DNA of 37,499 bases from Deltaproteobacteria bacterium. Its GTDB lineage: Bacteria; Myxococcota_A; Polyangia; DRWM01; JAAZOP01. The translations under genes were made by a program, and so were the position numbers. The notes below the pieces were generated by a model. That model did no database searches. It saw only the letters and a program-made list of their open reading frames with translations, and was not told where the DNA came from. The stretch is taken from assembly GCA_016930215.1 (NCBI GenBank), contig JAFGHH010000257.1:1-37499 (forward strand). The letters are read 5' to 3'. This document shows, piece after piece, positions 8,255-16,106 of the stretch (positions within the stretch are counted from its first letter, which is position 1; each line of letters begins with the position of its first letter).

Positions 8255-8932
8255 ATGCGAATCGCGTTGCTGCCATGCCTCGTCGCGACCCTCGGTTGCA
8301 CCGTCGTCACGCCTCCGGGCTGGCCGGTGGAGCCGGACGCGGAACCCCAGGTCCTCGCGGCCACCCCCTGGGTCATGTACGGCTTCGCGCCGACGAGCTG
8401 GGACCTGCCGGACGGGCGGCAGATCGGCATCGAGGTCGACCGGTGCGTCGTCGGCACCGGCCTCGCGCGAGCGTTGACCGACGTCGAGTTCTCCGTGGCC
8501 TTCCGCGACTCGCCCGCGCCGGGGATCCGCTGCCGGACCGACCCGACGGGCGAGGGTGTGCCCGAGACGCGTTTCGGCTGCTGGACCGAAGGGGACGCGG
8601 GCGGGTCGAGCCGGTTCTGGCTGGCCCCCGGCGGGGGCTGCGCGTACGGGGCGATCGAGACCGCGACGCGGCCCCACTGCTGGAACGGGGAGTTCACGGG
8701 CCCGGACGGACCGATCTCCCTCGTGCACGGCTACCTCGAAGACACCGGGTCGCCGGTGGGCTACCTGTCGTGGGTCGGTCCGCCGGGGCCCGTGATCGCG
8801 GCCGACATCGTGATCGACCAGCAGATCCGGATCCACGACCTGGTCGGCGACCTGCCCGCGGCGTCGCGCGACCGGTTGCTGTTGCACACCGTGGCGCTCT
8901 CCTTCTGGGAGCACGCCACGCACTCCGACTGA
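8255..8932 (+). CDS. Lipoprotein of unknown function
   Basis: This 225-residue protein has a typical lipoprotein leader: Met-Arg start, hydrophobic core and Leu-Gly-Cys lipobox with Cys15. The mature part is beta-rich and contains six further Cys residues in three likely pairs, spread between residues 65 and 150 (DRCVV, IRCRT, FGCWT, GGCAY, PHCWN). No enzymatic motif is visible and I do not recognise a named family. The ATG follows GGGAGGAG (8241-8248) at suitable spacing. A -10-like AATACT lies at 8175-8180. The gene stands between the Cys-repeat gene (173-base gap) and the Hsp90-like gene (102-base gap) on the same strand; each seems to have its own promoter. Export and lipidation are well supported; the role is unknown. 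Confidence 0.75.
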   Translation: MRIALLPCLVATLGCTVVTPPGWPVEPDAEPQVLAATPWVMYGFAPTSWDLPDGRQIGIEVDRCVVGTGLARALTDVEFSVAFRDSPAPGIRCRTDPTGEGVPETRFGCWTEGDAGGSSRFWLAPGGGCAYGAIETATRPHCWNGEFTGPDGPISLVHGYLEDTGSPVGYLSWVGPPGPVIAADIVIDQQIRIHDLVGDLPAASRDRLLLHTVALSFWEHATHSD

Positions 8933-8951
8933 TCGCGCCCGAGGGTCTGCC

Positions 8952-8980
8952 TTGACCTCCCCCGACGGCTGGCCGAGACT
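8952..8980 (+). promoter_or_regulatory. Sigma70-like promoter for the Hsp90/GHKL-like gene
   Basis: TTGACC (8952-8957) and GAGACT (8975-8980) are 17 bases apart, 54 bases before the ATG at 9035. The -35 matches the consensus at five of six bases and the -10 at three of six. Confidence 0.4.
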
Positions 8981-9034
8981 CCCTTCACGACCGCCGGGTA
9001 CGGCCGCGAATCCGACCGGAGCGAGGGCAGGGGC

Positions 9035-10354
9035 ATGTCTCGAGCGGCAGATGCGATCCTCGAGGAGCTGCGCGGCTCGCGTCCGGGAGAGCCCGGGGAG
9101 TTCACCCTCGACCCGCGCCGGGCGAAGGAGCAACTCGGCCGCTTCCTGCTGACCGACCCGACCGCGTACGTCCTGCTCTTCGTGCGCGCGGCGGTCCGGC
9201 GGGGGTGCCGCCGGATCGACTTCGACTTCGGCCGCCGTCGCCTCGAGCTGACCTTCGACGGCCCGGGGTTCCCGCCGCCCGAGCTGGAGCGGCTCTACGA
9301 GGCGCCGTTCGACCGGGCGTTGGATCGGGAGTGTCCGGGGCTCCGCGAGCTGGCGCTCGGAATCGCCGTGGCCGCCCGACGTTCGTTCGGCGTCGTCGTG
9401 ACCAGCGCCGACGCGGAAGGGCGCGGCGCGAGGCTCGAGGTCCTCCCGGGCGGGGACTTGCGGGTCGAACCCGTCCAGGGCGCGCCCCCCGGGACCCGCG
9501 TCGAGATCACGGGTCGGGGCGACGGGCAGGAGGGCACGCGCTCGCGGGACGGGCGCCGGGCCGAGGAGCGGCTGGTCCGCGAGCGGTGCCGGTTCGCCCG
9601 GGTGGACGTGCGGATCGGCGGCCGCAGCATCTCCGGCCGGTTGTCGGCGGCGAAGGACGCGGTCGGAGTCGTGCCCCTGCCCGCGCCGGGGCTCGAGGGC
9701 GAGGCGGGGTTCCTGCCGACGGAGCGGACCGGCGGGTCGGTGTTCCTGGTGTTCGACGAGGTGATCGTGGAGGACCTGAGTCCCTTTCCGGACGCGGAGT
9801 GCGGATTCTCGGCCGTGGTCTGGGCGGGGACACGCCGGGGCGACGCCGACGGGCCGCTGCTGGACGCCTCCGAGTCGCGCGTGGTGCAGAACGGGTTCTA
9901 CCGCGAGGCGCTGTCGGCGGCCGGAAGCGCGCTCGGCCGGCTCCGGTCGCGGCCGAACCTCGCCGCGTGTCGCTGGCGGATCGACCAGCGGGCCCGGGAG
10001 GAACTGCAGGCGTTCCGGCGCGCGACCAGGCTTCGCCGCGCCCTGTGCAACGTCGTGGCCCTGTTCATCGCCTATTACGTCCTGATCATCGTCGCCGCGT
10101 ACTTCAGCATCTACGTCGCCCTGTCCCTGATGCTGACCGAGGGTGGGCTGACGATCGCGTTCTTCGCCGCGACCATCGCGGCCCTGGTGCTGGGCAAGGC
10201 CACGCACACCGCGTGCCTCGTCCGGTCCCTCGAACGGCAGTTCGACCGCCGCTACCCGGCGGGGACTCCGCTGCGGACCCGGATGGAGTCGCCGGAGCTG
10301 AAGCAGGATCTGGAACAGGCGCGGCCCGGCCGGCTGGAGTGGTCGTCCGGGTAG
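9035..10354 (+). CDS. Hsp90/GHKL-like domain protein with C-terminal membrane hairpin
   Basis: The protein has 439 residues. The N-terminal 200 residues resemble a family of Hsp90-N-domain-like proteins: FTLDPRRAKEQLGRFLLTDP, then YVLLFVRAAVRRGCRRIDFD, a LTFDGPGF strand (the position of the GHKL Asp-x-Gly box) and a Leu-rich helix ending in REL. The middle 200-330 is beta-rich. Two hydrophobic helices at about 338-361 and 367-389 form a membrane hairpin, followed by a charged tail. True Hsp90/GHKL ATPases have Glu and Asn in the first helix (E-x2-x-N); here that helix has neither, so ATP hydrolysis is doubtful. The protein probably sits on the cytoplasmic face of the membrane. The ATG is preceded by GAGGGCAGGGG. 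There is no signal peptide. The client or partner is unknown. Confidence 0.65.
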   Translation: MSRAADAILEELRGSRPGEPGEFTLDPRRAKEQLGRFLLTDPTAYVLLFVRAAVRRGCRRIDFDFGRRRLELTFDGPGFPPPELERLYEAPFDRALDRECPGLRELALGIAVAARRSFGVVVTSADAEGRGARLEVLPGGDLRVEPVQGAPPGTRVEITGRGDGQEGTRSRDGRRAEERLVRERCRFARVDVRIGGRSISGRLSAAKDAVGVVPLPAPGLEGEAGFLPTERTGGSVFLVFDEVIVEDLSPFPDAECGFSAVVWAGTRRGDADGPLLDASESRVVQNGFYREALSAAGSALGRLRSRPNLAACRWRIDQRAREELQAFRRATRLRRALCNVVALFIAYYVLIIVAAYFSIYVALSLMLTEGGLTIAFFAATIAALVLGKATHTACLVRSLERQFDRRYPAGTPLRTRMESPELKQDLEQARPGRLEWSSG

Positions 10355-10430
10355 GCGCCGCCGCGTCGTCACGGCCGCGGTGCGGGTTTCGGGCTTGTCC
10401 GAGGTGCGTCTCGCCCCTCCTTCCGCCCGT

Positions 10431-10447
10431 TGGTGGTTTCGCCACCA
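10431..10447. repeat. Inverted repeat just upstream of a strong promoter
   Basis: TGGTGG and CCACCA flank a 5-base TTTCG loop, four bases before the -35 at 10452. It could be an operator for the regulator gene, or a weak terminator of the Hsp90-like gene that ends at 10354. No T-tract follows. Confidence 0.4.
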
Positions 10448-10451
10448 CGGA

Positions 10452-10480
10452 TTGAACCCCTGATATCTTCGTGGTTTAAT
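10452..10480 (+). promoter_or_regulatory. Sigma70 promoter TTGAAC-N17-TTTAAT for the regulator operon
   Basis: TTGAAC (10452-10457) and TTTAAT (10475-10480) are 17 bases apart, and this is the best promoter match in the window. The predicted start near 10487 lies after the ATG at 10479, so that ATG cannot be used; this supports the ATG at 10539. Confidence 0.65.
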
Positions 10481-10538
10481 GCGCGCGTGCCGATGGCGTT
10501 GGCCCGGTTGCCAACGAGTTCGGCCGGCGGGAGCGGCG

Positions 10539-12686
10539 ATGCGTACGGTTGTGCTCGAACCGGTCCTCGATGTGAACCCGATCGTCATCGTCGACGGTGA
10601 TGGCACGGTTCTTGATAGCAATCTCGCCTGGACCAAGTTGATCTCCCTGCGACGCAAGACGGGGTTGCGGACCAGTCTCTTCGACGTGGTCGCGTTCGTC
10701 GGGGCTTCGGGGGCGCCGACCGCCGCATCGCATCGCGGCCTGCAGGTGCACCACGTCGCGTTGCAGGGGCTGGAGGACGATTCGCCGCTGGTCGGTTCGA
10801 TCACGACCGCCGTGCTGATCCCGATCGTGCACCGCCGGCGCGACACATACCTGTGCGTGCTGCTGTCGCCGCGGCTGTTCCATCCCGACGCGGTGCGTTT
10901 TTCCGAGCTGCTGGCGATGGACGCCACGACGTCCGCGCGGCACGACGCCGGGCTCGAGGCGCAGGCGCTGGACGGCGGCGCGACGCCGGAGCTGGACGTC
11001 AGCGAGCTGGCGTTGCCGATCGAGGTCGAGGGGAGCCTGCGGGCCGCCTCGCGCCTGGTGGCCGCCGTCGCCGGCCCCGCGGCCTGCCCGCTCGCCGAGC
11101 TGGTGTCGGTGCTGGGCGAGCGGCTGCGCGAGGGGGTGCCGAGCCGTCGGATCCTCGTCGCCGTGCGCGACACCGAGCGGCTCGGGATGCCGTCCGGGCT
11201 GCTCACCGTACCCGCGGAGGCGGACGCGGAGCCGGTCTGGCGGCCGCTGGCCAACTGGCCGGCCGGAGTCGGTTGGGCCCGCTCCTCGATCCCGCCCGCC
11301 GAGGTCGCGGACGGGGCGCGCGAGGCGGTGCTGGGCGAGCTGCCGGCGTGGGTGCAGCGCGAATTCGCCGGGGCGTTCCCGGTCGACATCGCGCCGCGGT
11401 TCGTCGTCGCGGAACCGTGCGCGGCGGGCGCGCGCGGCCTGGTGGCGGCCGGGCCGTGGCGCGGCACCGAGGTGCTGGTCCCCGACGAGCGGCTGTTGGT
11501 GGAGCTGGCGGCGCTGCTGTTCGGGCACCGCCTGCGGACCGCGGAGCGCGACCAGTTGCGGCAGGCCGAGGCGGAGCGGCTGGCGCATGCGTTGCGGGCC
11601 GAGCGGACGGCGCTGGGGCGCACCGCCGACCGGTTGGAGCCGGTGGCGTTGTCGGCGGCGATGGCGGCCGTCGTCGAGCGGGGGCGGGCGCTGGAGAGCC
11701 TCGGGCGGCCGTACGCGATCGTCGGGCCCGGCGGTGCCGGTCGCCGGACGTTGGCGCGCTACCTGACGGCCGTGGGGCCGCGGCGCGACGCGCCGCTGGT
11801 CGAGCTGTCGTGCCGGTTCCACGACGAGCCGTGGCTGCGCGAGGAGCTGTTCGGCGAGCGGGCGACGGGTGGCGCGGACCCGGGCGGCCTCGGTCCGGGG
11901 AAGCTCGAGCTGGCCGTGGGCGGCACGCTGATGGTCGGCGACCTCGACCAGCTCCCGCGGGCGCTGCAGGGCGAGCTGCTCGCGCGGCTGACCCGGCCCC
12001 GCGCCGACGGTGCCGCGCCGCCGCTGCTGGTGGCGACGCTGGAGGAGACGCCCGAGCGGGCGGCGCAGGCCGGTCGGCTGCACCCCGACCTCGCCGGGCT
12101 GTTCGGTGCGCGCGTGACGACGGTGCCGGCGCTCGCCGAGCGGCTCGAGGACGTGCCGGCGCTGGCGGCGCGGTTCGTCGAGGCGGCGGCGGCGGAGTTG
12201 GGGCGTCCGGCGCCCGAGCTGACGGCGCGGGCGATGGACCGCCTGCGCGCCCGGGTCTGGCCCGGCCACGTCCGCGAGCTGAAGGCGGCGATCGAAGGCG
12301 CCGTGGCGCTGGTCCGCGGCGGCGTGCTCGACGCCGACCTGCTGCCGGTGGACGAGGCCGGTGCGGCGGGCGCCGTCGCGGCGGGCGCTCCCCCCCCGGC
12401 CATCGACCTCTCGCAATCGTTCGCGGAGCTGAAGCAGCAGTGGGTCGACCACTTCGAGCGGGCGTACATCGATGCGGCGCTGCGGCGCAGCGCGGGGAAC
12501 CTCTCGGCTGCGGCGCGGCTGGCGCGGATGGACAAGAAGAACTTCCACGCCAAGGCGGTGCGTTTCGGCCTGGCCGGCTCGGCGCCCGCGACCCGCAACG
12601 GGGTGCGCAGCGGGGCGTTGAAGGGCGCCGGCCGCCGTCGTACGATGCCGCCTCCACCGGCCGGCGAGGCCGGGGACGACGAGTGA
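10539..12686 (+). CDS. Degenerate sigma54-activator-like regulator with Fis-type HTH
   Basis: The protein has 715 residues. A PAS-like N-terminus (VNPIVIVDGDGTVLDSN) is followed by a region of unclear fold. Residues 385-620 correspond to the AAA+ domain of bacterial enhancer-binding proteins, but every key motif is altered: Walker A reads GPGGAGRRT (396-404) without the Lys; the GAFTGA sigma54 contact loop is missing after ELFGE; Walker B reads GGTLMVGDLD with Gly467-Asp468 instead of Asp-Glu. WPGHVREL marks the end of the AAA+ lid. A Fis-like helix-turn-helix follows (about 638-677: GNLSAAARLARMDKKNFHAK). It probably binds DNA without ATP hydrolysis or sigma54 contact. GGGAG precedes the ATG, and the promoter position excludes the upstream ATG. 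It likely heads an operon with the next two genes; targets are unknown. Confidence 0.8.
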   Translation: MRTVVLEPVLDVNPIVIVDGDGTVLDSNLAWTKLISLRRKTGLRTSLFDVVAFVGASGAPTAASHRGLQVHHVALQGLEDDSPLVGSITTAVLIPIVHRRRDTYLCVLLSPRLFHPDAVRFSELLAMDATTSARHDAGLEAQALDGGATPELDVSELALPIEVEGSLRAASRLVAAVAGPAACPLAELVSVLGERLREGVPSRRILVAVRDTERLGMPSGLLTVPAEADAEPVWRPLANWPAGVGWARSSIPPAEVADGAREAVLGELPAWVQREFAGAFPVDIAPRFVVAEPCAAGARGLVAAGPWRGTEVLVPDERLLVELAALLFGHRLRTAERDQLRQAEAERLAHALRAERTALGRTADRLEPVALSAAMAAVVERGRALESLGRPYAIVGPGGAGRRTLARYLTAVGPRRDAPLVELSCRFHDEPWLREELFGERATGGADPGGLGPGKLELAVGGTLMVGDLDQLPRALQGELLARLTRPRADGAAPPLLVATLEETPERAAQAGRLHPDLAGLFGARVTTVPALAERLEDVPALAARFVEAAAAELGRPAPELTARAMDRLRARVWPGHVRELKAAIEGAVALVRGGVLDADLLPVDEAGAAGAVAAGAPPPAIDLSQSFAELKQQWVDHFERAYIDAALRRSAGNLSAAARLARMDKKNFHAKAVRFGLAGSAPATRNGVRSGALKGAGRRRTMPPPPAGEAGDDE

Positions 12687-12743
12687 GCGGCTCCGCCGGT
12701 TCGATCGTCGAGCGCGGGCGGCGCCGTTGGAGGGAGGCCCGAC

Positions 12744-13853
12744 GTGAGCGTTGAAGAGCCCAAGGAGATCGGCGGGACCCACGCCTTCCGCTGCGCGAAC
12801 TGCAGCGCCGAGATGACCTACGACGCCGGCACGCAGAAGTTGCGCTGCGACCACTGCGGCACGACGCAGGACGTCCCGGCCCAGGGGGCCGAGGGCAGCC
12901 ACATCCAGGCCTACGACCTGATGGCCGGCCTGCGCCAGGAGCAGCTCGGCGGGATGGGCCGTCCCGCGATGGCCGTGCGCTGCAAGGAATGCGGCGCCAC
13001 CGTGCAGTTCGAGCAGAACATCACCACGACCCAGTGCCCGTTCTGCGGCTCGAGCTACGTCGCGCCGCAGGAGGTCTCGGCCAAGTCGATCCGCCCCGAG
13101 TCGCTGGTACCGTTCCGCGTCGACCGCGCCAACGCCGGCAAGCGTTTTTCCGACTGGATCGGCGGCCTGTGGTTCCGGCCGAACGACCTCAAGGCCAAGG
13201 CCAAGGTGCAGAACATCGACGGCGTGTACGTCCCGTTCTGGGCCTACAACGCCCACGCCCACAGCAACTGGACCGCCCAGGCCGGCTACTACTACTACGT
13301 CACCGTCACCAAGCGCGACAGCCAGGGCAAGACGCACACCGTCCAGGAGCGCCGCATCCGCTGGGTCCCCGCCTGGGGCCAGCGCGACGACGACTACCGC
13401 GACCTGCTGGTCTGCGCCTCCAAGGGCCTGCCGCCCGACCTGGTGCTCAAGGTGCAGAGCTTCGACTGCAACCAGCTCGCCCCCTACAACCCCGGCTACC
13501 TCTCCGGCTGGCGTGCCGAGGAGTACGTCGTCAACCTCCAGGAGGGGTGGGGCGTCGGCGCGCAGCGCATCGCCGACGAGCAGTACAAGCGGTGCGGCAA
13601 GGACGTGCCGGGCGACACGCACCGCGGCCTGTCGGTCAACAACACGTTCTCCAACGTCACCTGGCGGCACATCCTGCTGCCGATCTGGATCGCCGCCTAC
13701 CGCTACAAGGACAAGGTCTACCGCTTCCTGGTCAACGGCCAGACCGGCGAGGTGGTCGGCAAGGCGCCGTGGAGCTGGATCAAGCTGACGATCCTGTTCC
13801 TGGTCATCGCCGCGGTGATCGGCGCGATCGTGTTCTTCGTGAACCGGAGCTGA
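12744..13853 (+). CDS. Double zinc-ribbon protein with C-terminal membrane helix
   Basis: The protein has 369 residues and starts at a GTG preceded by GGAGGGAGG (12729-12737). Two zinc ribbons are clear: Cys17/Cys20 with Cys35/Cys38, and Cys80/Cys83 with Cys98/Cys101. A beta-rich domain follows at about 115-335, rich in Tyr and Trp (VPFWAYNAHAHSNWTAQAGY), and a single hydrophobic helix at about 346-366 ends in Asn-Arg-Ser. There is no signal peptide, so the ribbons and beta domain should be cytoplasmic with a tail anchor. The family is recognisable as a widespread bacterial TFIIB-type zinc-ribbon protein of unknown role. It lies 57 bases after the regulator and 12 bases before the MmgE/PrpD gene, all on the plus strand, which fits one transcript. 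Confidence 0.75.
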   Translation: MSVEEPKEIGGTHAFRCANCSAEMTYDAGTQKLRCDHCGTTQDVPAQGAEGSHIQAYDLMAGLRQEQLGGMGRPAMAVRCKECGATVQFEQNITTTQCPFCGSSYVAPQEVSAKSIRPESLVPFRVDRANAGKRFSDWIGGLWFRPNDLKAKAKVQNIDGVYVPFWAYNAHAHSNWTAQAGYYYYVTVTKRDSQGKTHTVQERRIRWVPAWGQRDDDYRDLLVCASKGLPPDLVLKVQSFDCNQLAPYNPGYLSGWRAEEYVVNLQEGWGVGAQRIADEQYKRCGKDVPGDTHRGLSVNNTFSNVTWRHILLPIWIAAYRYKDKVYRFLVNGQTGEVVGKAPWSWIKLTILFLVIAAVIGAIVFFVNRS

Positions 13854-13865
13854 CCCGGGGCGGCG

Positions 13866-15548
13866 ATGGACTTCCGCGCCTGCGCCGACTGGAGCCGCTC
13901 GCTCGACCCCGCCGCGCTGCCGCCCGGCACGGCGGAGCGCGCCCGCCTGCAGCTCGCCTCCGTCCTCGCCTCGCTGCTCGACGGGCTGGCGCTGCCCGAC
14001 GTCGCGGCGTCCCGCGCCGCCTGGGCGGGGGAGGGCGTCCCGCGCCGCAAGGGCGGCCGCGGCCGTGCCGAGCCGCCGGCGTTCGAGGCGCTCGCGGCGT
14101 GGTTCGCCACGGCATCGATCGCGCTGGACCACGACGACTACCTGCTGTTCGGCCACCCGGGACACTCGGCCGCCGGCGTCCCGCTGGCGTGGGCCGCCGC
14201 ACACGGCACGACCCTCGGCGAGGCGCTGGCCGCCGCCGTGGCCGCCGACGAGCTCGCCGCGCGGCTCGGCGGCTACACGCTGGTCGGGCCCCACAACGGC
14301 CAGACCTGGACCCACATCCACCTGGCCGGGGCGGTGCTCGCCGCCGGACGCCTGGCCGGCGACGACGCCGAGGTCGTGGCGCGCGCGCTGGGTCTGGCCT
14401 TCGCGAACCCGCCGTTCCTGCTCCCGGCCGCCTTCTTCGGCGGCTCGTCGAAGCTGCTGTGCGCCGCGGTGCCGGTGCGCCAGGGCCTCCAGGCGCTGCG
14501 CCTGGCCCGCGCCGGCCGGCTCGCCGCGCCCCCCGCGGTGCTCGACGCCGAGGATGGCCTCGGTCGTCACTTCGCCCACGCGGCGCTCGAGGGGTTCTTC
14601 GACGGGCTGGGCGAGGTGTGGCTCACCGACACGCTGGCGGTCAAGCGCGTCCCCGGCTGCGCCTACGTCTCGGCGGCGGCCGAGGCGGCGGCGGACGTGG
14701 CGCGACAGTTCGAGCGGGCGAAGGGCCGGCGTCCCGTGGCGGAGGACGTCGAGCGGCTCGAGTTGTCGGTCACGGCGCTGACGGTGGGGATGGAGGACGC
14801 CGCGCGGCCGCACCGCTCCGGGCCGTTGTCGCCGGTGGAGGTGAACTTCTCCGCGCCGCTGACCACGGCCCTCGCGCTGCTCGACGGCGACCTCGAGCCG
14901 CGGTCGTTCGACCCCGCGCGGCTGGCCCGCGACGAGGCGGAGCTGCGGCGGGTGGCCGCTCGCGTCGTCGTGCGCCACGACTTCGGGCGCACGCTGCGGC
15001 TGGTCGATGGGGTGGTCCGGCCGATGGCCTTGCTCGACGCGTTCGGCGACCTGCGCGGGGACACGGCGCGCAAGGCGGGCTGGGAGCTGCTGCGGCGCTA
15101 TCCCGGCGTGCTGCGCGGCGGCGGCGAGCCGCGGGGCGCCACCCGCGACGACTCGCCGTTCGCCCGGTTCGGCGAGCGGGGGACGTTCGAGGCGTTGCGC
15201 GCCGTCGGGCAGCTGGTCAAGGGGGCGCTGGGTCGCCGTCGCGAGGGCACGCGCTACACGGTGCGCAGCGCGCGGCCCGCCGACGTGCGGTTCGCCGCCT
15301 CGGCCGGCCTGCTGGCGACGCTGGCGGGCGAGGCGTTCGCCGGCGAGTGCGAGGTCCCGCCGGGGGCGCCCGGCGCGGCCGTCGACCTGACGACGGTCGT
15401 GCGCGAGAAGCTCGCGCGCTCGTTCCGCGACGCGGGCATCGAAGCCGCGGCGGACGAGTTGGTCGGCCGGCTGCTCGGCGCGCCGCTGGAGGCGCCGCTC
15501 GGCGAGCTGTTCGCGCCGGCGTTCGAGCGGCTGCTGGCGGACGGGTGA
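13866..15548 (+). CDS. MmgE/PrpD-family protein
   Basis: This 560-residue protein matches the MmgE/PrpD family by overall pattern: an all-helical N-terminal domain with the HDDYLLFGHPGHSAAGVPLA motif, a QTWTHIHLAGAVLAAGR stretch, and a C-terminal lid region with VKRVPGCAY. Characterised members include 2-methylcitrate dehydratase (propionate breakdown), cis-aconitate decarboxylase and iminodisuccinate epimerase. The usual length is about 450-480 residues; this protein is longer, with an extra C-terminal part of about 100 residues after GRRREGTRYTV. No other methylcitrate-cycle gene is nearby, so the substrate cannot be assigned. The start lies 12 bases after the zinc-ribbon gene, with a weak GGGG ribosome site. 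It ends 13 bases before the convergent dtd gene. Confidence 0.7.
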   Translation: MDFRACADWSRSLDPAALPPGTAERARLQLASVLASLLDGLALPDVAASRAAWAGEGVPRRKGGRGRAEPPAFEALAAWFATASIALDHDDYLLFGHPGHSAAGVPLAWAAAHGTTLGEALAAAVAADELAARLGGYTLVGPHNGQTWTHIHLAGAVLAAGRLAGDDAEVVARALGLAFANPPFLLPAAFFGGSSKLLCAAVPVRQGLQALRLARAGRLAAPPAVLDAEDGLGRHFAHAALEGFFDGLGEVWLTDTLAVKRVPGCAYVSAAAEAAADVARQFERAKGRRPVAEDVERLELSVTALTVGMEDAARPHRSGPLSPVEVNFSAPLTTALALLDGDLEPRSFDPARLARDEAELRRVAARVVVRHDFGRTLRLVDGVVRPMALLDAFGDLRGDTARKAGWELLRRYPGVLRGGGEPRGATRDDSPFARFGERGTFEALRAVGQLVKGALGRRREGTRYTVRSARPADVRFAASAGLLATLAGEAFAGECEVPPGAPGAAVDLTTVVREKLARSFRDAGIEAAADELVGRLLGAPLEAPLGELFAPAFERLLADG

Positions 15549-15561
15549 GCGGTCGTGGTCG

Positions 15562-16011
15562 TCAGAAGGCCCTAGTGCTGTCGAGCAGGATCGTCACCGG
15601 TCCGGCGTTCACCGACGCCACGTCCATCATGGCGCGGAAGCGCCCCGACTGCACCGGGACGCCGTGTCCGGCCAGCGCCGCGAGGAACCGCTCGTACAGC
15701 GCCTCCGCCTCGGCCGGCGGCCGTGCAGCGTCGAACGACGGACGGCGCCCGCGGCGGCAGTCGCCGTACAGGGTGAACTGGCTGATCACCAGGGCGGCGC
15801 CGCCGATGTCGCGCACCGAGCGGTTCAGGTTCGCCTGCTCGTCCTCGAAGATCCGCAGATTGGCGATCTTCTCGGCCAGGTACGCGACGTGCGATTCGTC
15901 GTCGCCGCGGCCGACGCCCAGGTACACGACGAGGCCCTGGCCGATGCGGCCGAGCACCTCACCGCCGACCGTCACGCTCGCCTCGCGGACCCGCTGCACC
16001 ACCGCGCGCAT
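15562..16011 (-). CDS. dtd: D-aminoacyl-tRNA deacylase
   Basis: This 149-residue protein has the full length and both signature motifs of DTD. SQFTLY lies at 77-82, and NAGPVT at 135-140 holds the Gly-cisPro pair (137-138) that reaches into the partner subunit's active site and selects D-amino acids. The N-terminus MRAVVQRV is the family's usual start. The enzyme removes D-amino acids, and glycine mischarged on tRNA-Ala, as a translation quality-control step in the cytoplasm, acting as a homodimer. It is transcribed divergently from the beta-helix gene and converges on the MmgE/PrpD gene. The common family version of the second motif is NDGPVT; Ala in place of Asp is a minor change. Identification is firm. 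Confidence 0.95.
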   Translation of the reverse strand: MRAVVQRVREASVTVGGEVLGRIGQGLVVYLGVGRGDDESHVAYLAEKIANLRIFEDEQANLNRSVRDIGGAALVISQFTLYGDCRRGRRPSFDAARPPAEAEALYERFLAALAGHGVPVQSGRFRAMMDVASVNAGPVTILLDSTRAF

Positions 16012-16052
16012 CGCCCGTCATCGTAGCGGTTCGCGAGGCGCGGTCAACCGCG

Positions 16053-16083
16053 TTGCCGCCCGCGCCGGCATCCGGGGTAGGAT
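16053..16083 (+). promoter_or_regulatory. Possible promoter for the beta-helix gene
   Basis: TTGCCG (16053-16058) and TAGGAT (16078-16083) lie in the 95-base gap between the divergent dtd and beta-helix genes. The 19-base spacing is long, so the match is weak. Confidence 0.25.
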
Positions 16084-16106
16084 GCGGCTCGACGGGGAGG
16101 CGACCG

